A stretch of DNA of 7,124 nucleotides from SZUA-442 sp051011415 (GCA_051011415.1 JBPCTY010000062.1:1-7124); one strand, 5' to 3'. Shown: positions 1 to 6,484, counted from the stretch's first letter. Translations and numbers: made by a program. Notes: a model not told the origin generated them from the letters alone.

Positions 1-1947
1 TCTGCTTGCCCACACGTGAAGCGGAATAGACGCAAGGTTCGCCAGGTACCGCAGGCTCTCAACATCGTCCGCAACGAAATAGGTGTTGCCCTTCGTGTCG
101 TCACCAACGTATTGGGTTCGAATCCAATCCGGAACGAATTCGGGCGCATTCTTCTGGAAGAACGACTTGCCATCGATGCCGTCCGGGTATCGGTCCAGGA
201 CGAGCGGTCGATCCGCGAGGTAGGGGAGAAGCGCGTCTGAGACAGCCGTGTAGTAGTCGATGAGGTCGCCTTTTGTGTAGCCGTCTTCAGGCCAGAACAC
301 CTTGCCCGTGTTCGTGGGTTCCGTCGATCTTGCATCGATCACTGCGGGTGCCGGCGGTTCCGGTGAAGAGGACGACGTGTGCAGCGAGAACAGGGCGCTG
401 TCGTCAAACTCCTGGAGTCCCTCGAACACGGGTTGCCGCAAATGCCCATCCGCAGTGACCTCCTTGAATCGAACCGTTGCCGCAAGTGTCGGTTCCACCC
501 ATGTCGAAGAAGAGTCGTCCGGAACAGTTCCCCTTGCCCGCGCGGCCTTTACGACATGCGCATCGAGCTCAGTCCGAAGTCGTTTCAGGTCGGAGTCAGC
601 GAAGCCACTGCCGACCCGTCCGCAGTAGGTGAGAACACCGTCACTTGCTCCGGCAATATGCAGCGCCCCGAGCCCGCTGCGGGCGCCTTTCGGGTTGGTG
701 TATCCGACGATGGCGAAGAGCCCCCGCTCTTCCACTCGGATCTTTCTCCAATGCTCCGATCGTCCGGACACGTACCGAGAGTCGGAGCGCTTGGCGACGA
801 TGCCCTCTAGCCCCATCGATTGGGCGCGGGCGAATAGCGCGTCGCCGATACCAACGAAGTGATCAGCGAAACGCAGTGGACCGAGCGACGGGACCATTCC
901 GCGGAGGGCCGTCTTCCGCTCGGTGAGGGGAACTGATCGAACATCGAGATCCTGAAAGCCGATGAGGTCAAATGCGAAGAGAGTGGCTGGCAAAGATGCC
1001 GAAGCTGCTGCGACATCGTGCCGGTTCGAGAGGCGCCCACGCCGTTGGAGCATGCCAAAGGATGGGATCCCATCTTCATCGAGAACCACGACTTCTCCGT
1101 CAATCACAAAGTCGTCGAATGGGAGACGACGGAGCGCAGTTGCGATCTCAGGAAACACAGCGGTTGCGTCGCCGCCAGAACGATACGACAGGCGAACAGT
1201 ACGTCCGGCCTTCTGTGCGATGAGGCGGTAGCCGTCGTACTTGACCTCATAGAGCCACGACTCGTCGCTGAAGGGCTCGTCCCATGCCGTGGCAAGCATG
1301 CATTCGGGTGCCCCGGACCATGATGCGACGGTGCCGCCCGAAGCGGCCAGGTTTGTGCGAAGAGTCGCGGCCAGATCAGTCGGTTCGGCCAGGTCTTCAA
1401 CGGTGCGACCGGTGTAGACCGATGTTTCGTTGTGGTCGTAGTCGTCATCGCTCCGATGCCACCCATCCTCCTTCTTGATGAGCAGCCACTCCTTGGGGTT
1501 CTTCTTCATTTGAACGAGCGTCCACTGTCCGTGGAGCTTGTAGCCCGCAAGCGAGAACAGGAGCTTGCCCTTGGCCATGCCGACGTCTGGGTCTTCATCC
1601 CACGTGAGGGCCCCTCGGTCCCAGACGATCATTTCTCCGCCGCCGTACTCGTCCTTCGGGATCACACCTTCGAAGTCTGCATATTCCAGAGGATGGTCTT
1701 CGGTGTGTGCTGCGAAACGCTTGGTAGCCGGGTCGAGTGAGATGCCTGCGGGAACAGCCCATGACATCAGCACTCCGTCATGCTCGAGCCGGAGGTCATA
1801 GTGAAGGCGTGTCGCTGCGTGCTTCTGGACCACGAAGATGCCCGAACGCGACTGTTCGGTACCGCCGAACGGTTCAGGAGTGGCTGTTGCAGAGCGCTTG
1901 GCTCGGTAGCTTTCCAGCCGATCTGGTGATGTGGACTCGGATGCCAT
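1..1947 (-). CDS. ligD: Multifunctional DNA ligase D (phosphoesterase-ligase-polymerase), 3' end cut by window edge
   Basis: This is the end-processing and sealing enzyme of bacterial NHEJ. The minus strand reads open for 649 codons with no stop before base 1. Residues 1-180 are the 3'-phosphoesterase domain: the QKHAATRLHYDLRLEHDG core supplies H43, H49, D51 and R53, and TEDHPLEY supplies H85 and Y89. Residues 190-525 are the ATP-dependent ligase: motif I KYDGYR with nucleophile K236, IDGE near 282-285, FAFDL at 324-328, EGIVAK at 381-386 and a motif V-like WRKIR at 400-404. The polymerase/primase domain starts near residue 540 (GKVFWPEDGYTKGDLIDYY) and is cut before its catalytic aspartates, so perhaps 190 residues are missing. 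ATG at 1947 is the only plausible start: an in-frame TAG lies at 1962-1960, with no GTG or TTG between. No Shine-Dalgarno is visible. The gene is divergent from ku. Oddities: usual conserved phosphoesterase residues appear as S19 and A67, and motif V ends in Arg. Confidence 0.96.
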   Translation of the reverse strand, partial: MASESTSPDRLESYRAKRSATATPEPFGGTEQSRSGIFVVQKHAATRLHYDLRLEHDGVLMSWAVPAGISLDPATKRFAAHTEDHPLEYADFEGVIPKDEYGGGEMIVWDRGALTWDEDPDVGMAKGKLLFSLAGYKLHGQWTLVQMKKNPKEWLLIKKEDGWHRSDDDYDHNETSVYTGRTVEDLAEPTDLAATLRTNLAASGGTVASWSGAPECMLATAWDEPFSDESWLYEVKYDGYRLIAQKAGRTVRLSYRSGGDATAVFPEIATALRRLPFDDFVIDGEVVVLDEDGIPSFGMLQRRGRLSNRHDVAAASASLPATLFAFDLIGFQDLDVRSVPLTERKTALRGMVPSLGPLRFADHFVGIGDALFARAQSMGLEGIVAKRSDSRYVSGRSEHWRKIRVEERGLFAIVGYTNPKGARSGLGALHIAGASDGVLTYCGRVGSGFADSDLKRLRTELDAHVVKAARARGTVPDDSSSTWVEPTLAATVRFKEVTADGHLRQPVFEGLQEFDDSALFSLHTSSSSPEPPAPAVIDARSTEPTNTGKVFWPEDGYTKGDLIDYYTAVSDALLPYLADRPLVLDRYPDGIDGKSFFQKNAPEFVPDWIRTQYVGDDTKGNTYFVADDVESLRYLANLASIPLHVWASR

Positions 1948-1956
1948 CTGTCGGCG

Positions 1957-1962
1957 ATGCTA
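1957..1962 (-). promoter_or_regulatory. Possible -10 hexamer for ligD (leaderless)
   Basis: TAGCAT on the minus strand lies nine bases before the ligD ATG, a distance that would start the transcript at or within two bases of the start codon. No Shine-Dalgarno precedes the gene, which fits a leaderless message. No convincing -35 is present; the small dyad GGCGT-gtg-ACGCC (1980-1992) sits about where a -35 would be. Weak evidence. Confidence 0.3.
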
Positions 1963-2120
1963 CCGACGGAGGCACCGATGGCGTGTGACGCCGCCGATGA
2001 CCTCGGCAGGGTCGTCTGACCCGTTTCGGATCGCCGCGTTGGTCGGCTCACAACGCCAGGCAACGTTCGGAAGGTGGATCGCGGACGTCCTGCGACCCTG
2101 TGCCGGGTAAGCGAAGCTGC

Positions 2121-2149
2121 TTCTCCCTTTTCGCGAGCTGTGATATAAC
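2121..2149 (+). promoter_or_regulatory. Promoter of ku, probably leaderless
   Basis: TATAAC at 2144-2149 is a good -10 hexamer. It ends eight bases before the ku ATG, so the expected start point falls at about 2156-2158, on or just before the start codon. No Shine-Dalgarno could fit in the remaining bases. The -35 region 17 bases upstream (TTCTCC, 2121-2126) is poor. The same -10/ATG geometry recurs upstream of the lipoprotein gene. The rest of the 210-base ligD-ku interval holds no gene; an imperfect dyad lies at 2076-2098. Confidence 0.55.
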
Positions 2150-2157
2150 TGACCCCT

Positions 2158-3012
2158 ATGGCACGCCCAATTGCTTCAGGAACCATCAGCTTCGGGCTGG
2201 TGGCGATCCCTATCAAGATGTACTCAACCAATGAGTCCGAGGCCAAGATCTCGCTGAACTCGATTCACGAGTCCTGCGGAACACGGATTCGACAGCAGTT
2301 CTACTGCCCGACCGACGAAGTCACGGTCACCCGTGACGAATTGATCAAGGGCTATCAGTTCGCAAAGGACCAGTACGTCATGTTCGAACCGGAGGAGCTC
2401 AAGGCGATGGAGCTGGCGCCAACGCAGTCCATCGACATCAAAGAGTTCGTGCCTCTGGATCAGGTCGATCCGCTGTATTACGAGAAGGCGTACTACTTGG
2501 GCCCTGACAAGGGTGGGGCTAAGCCCTATTCGTTGCTCTCAGAGGCAATGAAGACGACGGGTCGTGCAGCGATCGCTCGGTATGCGGCCAGAGGCAAGGA
2601 CTACTTGGTGCTCCTGCGGCCCTTCCAGGAAGGGATCCTCATGCAGCAGCTCCGCTACAACGAAGAGATTCGTTCCTTTGACGAAGTAGACGTGAGTGGG
2701 GAAGCAGTGGATGAGGCCGAGCTACAGCTTGCCGTGCAACTAGTGGAGCAGATAGCCAGTGATGCGTTCACCCCTGAGGACTATCACGACGGAGTGAGGG
2801 AGCAGATGCTTGCTGCGATTGATCAGAAGGTCGCTGGGCAAGAGATGACGTTTGCACCGAAGGAAGAGCCAAAGGCGCAGGTGATCGACCTCATGGAAGC
2901 GCTCAAGGCCAGCCTTGGCGATGAAGATGAGGAAGCTGCCCCCGCCAAGAGAAAGCCGGCGAAGAAGGCTCCAACCGCTGCGTCGAAGAAGCGAGCGTCC
3001 TCAAAGAAGTAG
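2158..3012 (+). CDS. ku: Ku protein, NHEJ DNA end-binding
   Basis: Bacterial Ku forms a homodimeric ring that threads onto double-strand break ends, protects them and recruits LigD. The 284-residue product opens with MARPIASGTISFGLVAIPIKMY, nearly the canonical Ku N-terminus, though position 6 is Ala where Trp is usual. The Ku core runs to about residue 230 and includes HESCG...FYCP (35-51), KGYQF (64-68), YYLGP (112-116) and the SDAFTPEDYHD segment (201-211). The C-terminal signature VIDLMEALKASL (242-253), part of the LigD-interacting region in the family, is present. Residues 264-284 form a Lys/Ala-rich tail with ten basic residues, like the extended tails of mycobacterial and Streptomyces Ku proteins that help DNA binding. 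It is probably the first gene of a plus-strand operon: the next gene starts 18 bases after its stop. ATG 2158 is chosen by homology. Confidence 0.97.
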   Translation: MARPIASGTISFGLVAIPIKMYSTNESEAKISLNSIHESCGTRIRQQFYCPTDEVTVTRDELIKGYQFAKDQYVMFEPEELKAMELAPTQSIDIKEFVPLDQVDPLYYEKAYYLGPDKGGAKPYSLLSEAMKTTGRAAIARYAARGKDYLVLLRPFQEGILMQQLRYNEEIRSFDEVDVSGEAVDEAELQLAVQLVEQIASDAFTPEDYHDGVREQMLAAIDQKVAGQEMTFAPKEEPKAQVIDLMEALKASLGDEDEEAAPAKRKPAKKAPTAASKKRASSKK

Positions 3013-3020
3013 GCGCCTTC

Positions 3021-3024
3021 GGAG
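3021..3024 (+). promoter_or_regulatory. Ribosome binding site of the MerR-TPR gene
   Basis: GGAG lies six bases before ATG 3031, within the 18-base gap after the ku stop. It supports both this start and translation from a ku-initiated polycistronic transcript, in contrast to ku itself, which has no Shine-Dalgarno. Confidence 0.7.
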
Positions 3025-3030
3025 ATTGAC

Positions 3031-3861
3031 ATGACCGGTGTGCCCACTCAGACCTTCTCGGTCCGTCAAGTGTCCGAAATGCTTGAGATGTCACCTCGAC
3101 AGGTACGGGGGTTCGTGACGGATGGCGTTCTGGTGCCGAGGCGAGGGCCCCGGGGGAAGTATCAGTTCTCATTCCAGGACCTCGTCACACTTCGCTCGGT
3201 GGCCGGACTGATTCGTGATGGCGTACCCGCTGTCCGGGTTCGTGCTGCCATTTCGTCGCTCAATGATCAACTCACCGACGGACGGGAACTCGGCGAGGTC
3301 AGTTTCGAGGTCAGTGGGCAGACGATCGTCGTAAGTATTGACAACGAGCTGTGGGAACCAGAGACAGGTCAAACCGTACTGAACCTCGAGGACGATACAT
3401 CTGACGTCGCCATCCTCCAGGTCCCGGTTGACATGGCCCCTGGGGAGCGTTCGGCGGGGGACTGGTATGTGTACGCCGATGCGGTCGAGGCCTCGGATCC
3501 GCTGGCAGCTGAGCAGGCATATCGGAATGCGATCGATCTGGACCCTTCTCTTGCCGAAGCCCACCTCAATCTTGGAAGGTTGCTCCACGCTGCAGGAACC
3601 GTGCGTGATGCACTCGAGCAGTATGTGGCAGCGTTGGAAATCGACCCGAGCGATGCCACGGCGCATTACAACATCGGTGTTGCCTCCCAGGACCTCGGCG
3701 AGTTGTCAGCAGCGATTGATGCGTACGAACAGGCGATCATGCTCGCGCCTCGCTTCGCCGACGCCCGCTACAACCTCGCATCTCTCTACGAGCAACAGGG
3801 TGAGGACGCATTGGCGGTGCAGCAGTTGAAGCAGTATCGAGACCTCGTCGACGGTCGGTGA
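3031..3861 (+). CDS. MerR-type HTH protein with C-terminal TPR repeats
   Basis: This 276-residue protein joins two modules. Residues 8-75 are a MerR-type winged helix-turn-helix: FSVRQVSEMLEMSPRQVRGF gives the two HTH helices, RRGPRGKYQFSFQDL the wing, and LRSVAGLIRDGVPAVRVRAAI the following helices. Residues 85-135 are a beta-rich linker (VSFEVSGQTIVVSID) unlike the long dimerising coiled coil of classical MerR. Residues 141-275 hold four TPR-like repeats (about 141-173, 174-207, 208-241, 242-275), the clearest with the AxxNLGxLL...A...Y..AL.IDPS pattern. I see no cysteine cluster for metal sensing. TPRs normally bind proteins, so a DNA-binding adaptor or a regulator controlled by a partner protein is likely. 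The position directly behind ku suggests co-transcription with the NHEJ gene. Function is inferred only; direct involvement in repair is unproven. Confidence 0.9.
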   Translation: MTGVPTQTFSVRQVSEMLEMSPRQVRGFVTDGVLVPRRGPRGKYQFSFQDLVTLRSVAGLIRDGVPAVRVRAAISSLNDQLTDGRELGEVSFEVSGQTIVVSIDNELWEPETGQTVLNLEDDTSDVAILQVPVDMAPGERSAGDWYVYADAVEASDPLAAEQAYRNAIDLDPSLAEAHLNLGRLLHAAGTVRDALEQYVAALEIDPSDATAHYNIGVASQDLGELSAAIDAYEQAIMLAPRFADARYNLASLYEQQGEDALAVQQLKQYRDLVDGR

Positions 3862-3910
3862 GCGCGTCAGTCACTCTGCGGTGGCTACGCTCCCGGTCGA
3901 AGATTCAGAA

Positions 3911-3917
3911 AGGGGAG
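3911..3917 (+). promoter_or_regulatory. Ribosome binding site selecting GTG 3922
   Basis: AGGGGAG, a strong purine-rich Shine-Dalgarno, ends four bases before the GTG at 3922. It decides in favour of this non-ATG start for the small membrane protein; no other in-frame start is near enough to use it. Confidence 0.6.
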
Positions 3918-3921
3918 CCCG

Positions 3922-4116
3922 GTGGCTTCGAACCAAAAACAGTGGCCTGTGGCCATCATCGTGATCGCCGTGATTCTGCTCATTGGGCCGATCATCTGGG
4001 CGCTCAGCCTCACCATGAATGTATTGGCGGCGACGGGCATCGGCCTCGTCATTGCCATCGTGGCCATTGTTGCGGCATTCATCTGGTTCAAGAAGCGGGT
4101 TGATGCAAAGCGGTAG
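3922..4116 (+). CDS. Small two-helix membrane protein, unknown function
   Basis: The product has 64 residues and I do not recognise a family. After a short polar N-terminus (MASNQKQW) come two hydrophobic stretches, about residues 9-30 (PVAIIVIAVILLIGPIIWAL) and 34-56 (VLAATGIGLVIAIVAIVAAFIWF), and a basic tail KKRVDAKR. By the positive-inside rule the C-terminus, and so probably both ends, face the cytoplasm. The GTG start is backed by a strong Shine-Dalgarno. It begins 60 bases after the MerR-TPR stop and lies just before the terminator hairpin, so it is probably the last gene of the ku operon. Any link to DNA repair is speculative; it may simply be a co-transcribed neighbour. Confidence 0.75.
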   Translation: MASNQKQWPVAIIVIAVILLIGPIIWALSLTMNVLAATGIGLVIAIVAIVAAFIWFKKRVDAKR

Positions 4117-4134
4117 CAAGCCCTGAGTTCATCA

Positions 4135-4164
4135 GAAAGGCCCCGGAATGATCCGGGGCCTTTC
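4135..4164. terminator. Bidirectional hairpin terminator between convergent genes
   Basis: GAAAGGCCCCGGA (4135-4147) and TCCGGGGCCTTTC (4152-4164) form a perfect 13-bp stem with a four-base ATGA loop. It begins 18 bases after the stop of the small membrane protein (plus strand) and 24 bases after the stop of the lipoprotein gene (minus strand). The outer A/T pairs give only a short U-tract on each strand (TTTC), so it is a strong stem with a weak tail, serving both convergent transcripts. Confidence 0.85.
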
Positions 4165-4188
4165 CGCGTGTTCGAGACGTGTGACTGC

Positions 4189-6147
4189 TCAGATGTTTCC
4201 GGACATCACCATCAGGACCGCGAGGACTATCAGATAGGCGAGGATGCCACCGCCAACGATCACACCCCGCACATACAGCGGAATCTTGCTCTTGCTTGCG
4301 AACAGATAGATAATCACTCCGAGAATCGGTATCAACAGGATCACGAAGAACCAGACGACGAACATCAGTTTCGACATCTCGTCCTGACGTCGAACCATGT
4401 CCCAGATCGCCAGCGCGATCCATGCGCCGACCAACGCCAGCGGCAAGAAGTAGGCCCACGTCGAGAACAGGAACGTCCAAAGCGTCGGTTCGGTAACTGG
4501 GATGGTTGTCACGTAGATCTCCTTGCCGCGGATCTCGACGCCTTCCGGAAGATCCGGGGTCGTGATCGCATTGAGGTCCGGTTTCTCGAACACGTTGAAT
4601 GCCGGTGCCACGACCGAGGTCATGGATGCCGGCATGTTCTCCTGAGGGCCTGGCGCCGGCCACGTGCGGTGGTCGGAACCGGCCGGGACACCGTTCGCCC
4701 CGTCGGCTGATGCGCCGAGCAGGAAGAAGAATGACCCAAGGTCCATTTGGAATGGCAGATTGATTCCACTGCATGAGTGGTAGACAGTGAGCAGCGGGGG
4801 CTGGTTCCACGATGCGGCATTGTTGCCCTCGAAGCAGTTGCCCTCTGACAACGGGCCAACAAGCCCCAGATCTCCCAACCCCGTCCCTGCAATGGTGTTG
4901 TCCACGACAACATTGTCAGATGCCCACCAGATGTTCTTGTCGGGCAGGACGTTGGTCACGATGCCGAGGCGATCGTGGTTCACGACGAGGTTCTTCTCAA
5001 CAACATCGCCTTCACCGCCAGCGAGGATGATCCCTTCACCCCAGGCGAGCCTCGCGAGTCCCTTGGTCGGTGCGTCACCATTGTTGTTGTTGATCACGAG
5101 GTTCCCCCCGATGTAGACCTCGCGGTGCGGGGGGTACAGCTCACCATCGAGCGAGTTCGGAGCAACGCCACCCATGTTGTCTGCGTAGTAGGAGTTGATG
5201 AGGTACAGCTCGCCGCCAGCGTTCGTACCGGAGTAGGCGAGTCCGTTCTCAACCGAGATGGAATCGGTCACCACGGCGTTGCACGGATAGCACTGACCGA
5301 TGTAGATCCCGGAATCTCTATTGCCGGAGGCGAACACGTGTTCAAACAGCCCATCGACGGCATCAAAGGCGTAGATGCCGTAGTCACCCATGTTGTGGGC
5401 TGTGATGTACGAGCCCCGGTATCCCGTCACACCAGTCCAGTAGAAGCCGTTGACCTCGAAGTTGCGAGCAGTGAAGTTCTCGATCGCCACAGCATCTGCC
5501 ACGACGTGAAAGCCGTTCGACAGCTCGAACTCTCCGTCGAGAACGGTCTCGTTCCGATCTTCACCTCTGATGATCAGCGAAGGCGTTCTCACGGTGACAG
5601 TTTCGGTGTACACGCCGTTCCTGACGTACACCATGTCACCGGCTGCCGCGACGTCGACGGCTGCCTGGATCGTTGCGTGGTCGTCCGGAACGGTGATCGT
5701 GTTTCCTGTCCATTCCTCCGCGGGAGGCTCGTTTGCAGCCTCGGGACGCTCGTACTCAGGAACGTCGCCGACGATGACATAGCCGGCCATCCCGCCGCCC
5801 TCAGCATCACCGTGCAGCGTGCAGAAATAGGGAACAACACCAGGCTCGTTGAACGTCCGCTCGTAGCGGTCGCCGCGGAGCATCGTGAGATCGGATTCCC
5901 ATGAGCCGTCAGAGGCGAAGACGTTGTGTGGGTTGTCGCCGACCATGAGCCACTCGACGGTGTCGCCCGGCTGGATCTCGACGATCTCTTCTGCAAAGGC
6001 GTCGTCGTAGCCGAACACCTGTGTGGCCTCCGGGTTTGCGGTGTCTGCACCGCCATCGTCGCCGCAGGCCGCCACAACGATCGACAAGGCGACGACACCG
6101 AGCAGGGTGATCACCGTCCGCAAACGCCGTCGAATACCGTGTTCCAT
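4189..6147 (-). CDS. Membrane-anchored lipoprotein: cupredoxin + beta-helix + PLDc_N-like membrane tail
   Basis: The 652-residue product is exported. A basic N-terminus and hydrophobic stretch end in the lipobox VAAC, so Cys28 is probably lipidated. Residues 42-127 are a plastocyanin-like cupredoxin domain with a full set of type-1 copper ligands: H74 (NPHN), C109 and H112 (YFCTLHG), and M120 (GGGMAG). Residues 150-460 look like a right-handed parallel beta-helix of the NosD/pectate-lyase type (TIQAAVDVAAAGDMVYVRNGVY, then many G/N-rich turns); it contains a CYPC pair (C286, C289) plus C438 and C459. The C-terminus has three hydrophobic helices at about 556-584, 593-617 and 626-648; the middle one (FFVILLIPILGVIIYL) resembles the PLDc_N membrane motif. 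Role unknown: extracytoplasmic electron transfer, copper handling or polysaccharide binding are all possible. ATG 6147 precedes the signal peptide directly and has no Shine-Dalgarno. The gene stands alone, convergent with the ku operon. Confidence 0.93.
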   Translation of the reverse strand: MEHGIRRRLRTVITLLGVVALSIVVAACGDDGGADTANPEATQVFGYDDAFAEEIVEIQPGDTVEWLMVGDNPHNVFASDGSWESDLTMLRGDRYERTFNEPGVVPYFCTLHGDAEGGGMAGYVIVGDVPEYERPEAANEPPAEEWTGNTITVPDDHATIQAAVDVAAAGDMVYVRNGVYTETVTVRTPSLIIRGEDRNETVLDGEFELSNGFHVVADAVAIENFTARNFEVNGFYWTGVTGYRGSYITAHNMGDYGIYAFDAVDGLFEHVFASGNRDSGIYIGQCYPCNAVVTDSISVENGLAYSGTNAGGELYLINSYYADNMGGVAPNSLDGELYPPHREVYIGGNLVINNNNGDAPTKGLARLAWGEGIILAGGEGDVVEKNLVVNHDRLGIVTNVLPDKNIWWASDNVVVDNTIAGTGLGDLGLVGPLSEGNCFEGNNAASWNQPPLLTVYHSCSGINLPFQMDLGSFFFLLGASADGANGVPAGSDHRTWPAPGPQENMPASMTSVVAPAFNVFEKPDLNAITTPDLPEGVEIRGKEIYVTTIPVTEPTLWTFLFSTWAYFLPLALVGAWIALAIWDMVRRQDEMSKLMFVVWFFVILLIPILGVIIYLFASKSKIPLYVRGVIVGGGILAYLIVLAVLMVMSGNI

Positions 6148-6332
6148 CGGGCGACAATAGTCTTTTCCGCTTCGCTCGGGAGATGCCTAACGGGCGCCGA
6201 CGGAGGCCGTTGTCGGTGCCAATCGCCGCACGATCGCGAAGAAGTGTCGTTACCCGCGAGGCCACCGTACATTCCCTTTCGCACCGTCGAGAAGACGGAG
6301 CAGCTCCTATGAGGAGCGACACGGCCGGAGAG
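6148..6332. other. Intergenic region without a convincing gene
   Basis: Between the lipoprotein start and the rRNA promoters I find no protein with recognisable motifs. The open frames here give arginine-rich, low-complexity products typical of non-coding GC-rich DNA. One small hairpin is visible: GCTCCT (6303-6308), loop ATG, AGGAGC (6312-6317). The interval may hold further upstream rRNA promoter elements, but none is clear. Confidence 0.5.
6154..6159 (-). promoter_or_regulatory. -10 hexamer of the lipoprotein gene, probably leaderless
   Basis: TATTGT on the minus strand ends six bases before the ATG at 6147. The predicted start point coincides with the start codon and no Shine-Dalgarno exists upstream, so the transcript is probably leaderless. 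No recognisable -35 lies 16-19 bases upstream. Confidence 0.45.
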
Positions 6333-6361
6333 TTGCGCTACAGCAATGCATCGTGTATCTT
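6333..6361 (+). promoter_or_regulatory. Candidate upstream rRNA promoter P1
   Basis: TTGCGC (6333-6338) and TATCTT (6356-6361) are separated by exactly 17 bases. Each matches the housekeeping sigma consensus at four of six positions. It lies 56 bases upstream of the stronger P2 in the same orientation, and tandem promoters are common before rRNA operons. Moderate to weak evidence. Confidence 0.4.
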
Positions 6362-6388
6362 TCCGGTCCCGCCGGTCAAGGCCGGCCA

Positions 6389-6417
6389 TTGCCGCTTGTT
6401 CTAAGCGGTGATACACT
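6389..6417 (+). promoter_or_regulatory. Main rRNA operon promoter P2
   Basis: TTGCCG (6389-6394) and TACACT (6412-6417) are spaced by 17 bases, and TG one base before the -10 makes an extended -10. The predicted start is near 6424, preceded by a GC-rich discriminator (GTGAGGC) as expected of growth-regulated rRNA promoters. The spacer contains a perfect dyad, CCGCTT-gttct-AAGCGG (6392-6408), overlapping the 3' end of the -35, which could be an operator. Confidence 0.75.
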
Positions 6418-6464
6418 GTGAGGCCCCACTGAGGACAGCCCTGTGCTGTGCGCTGTGGAACCGG

Positions 6465-6484
6465 GCTCCTTGACAACTGAACAG
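6465..6484 (+). promoter_or_regulatory. boxA-like antitermination motif
   Basis: The sequence GCTCCTTGACAACTGAACAG resembles the boxA region of rRNA leaders in Gram-positive bacteria (CTTTGAAAACT- and TTTGAGAACT-like), which is bound by NusB-NusE (S10) to block Rho and speed up elongation. It lies about 40 bases from the predicted P2 start. A small hairpin, ACAGC/GCTGT (6435-6449), occupies the boxB-like position upstream. The embedded TTGACA has no matching -10, so a promoter is less likely. Confidence 0.6.

Noticed and set aside
1767..2246. Minus-strand open frame of 159 codons spanning the ligD-ku gap
   Set aside because: It overlaps the 5' ends of both ligD (another frame) and ku (opposite strand), and its product is low-complexity with no motifs.
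4975..5904. Plus-strand open frame of 309 codons
   Set aside because: It is antisense to the lipoprotein gene, whose signal peptide, copper ligands and beta-helix repeats are clear; the plus-strand product shows no recognisable motif.
6245..6273. Possible third rRNA promoter (TGTCGT, 17 bases, TACATT)
   Set aside because: The -10 is acceptable but the -35 barely resembles the consensus; not distinguishable from chance.
6183..6404. Plus-strand 73-codon frame upstream of the rRNA operon
   Set aside because: Arginine-rich product, no Shine-Dalgarno, and it runs through both candidate rRNA promoters.
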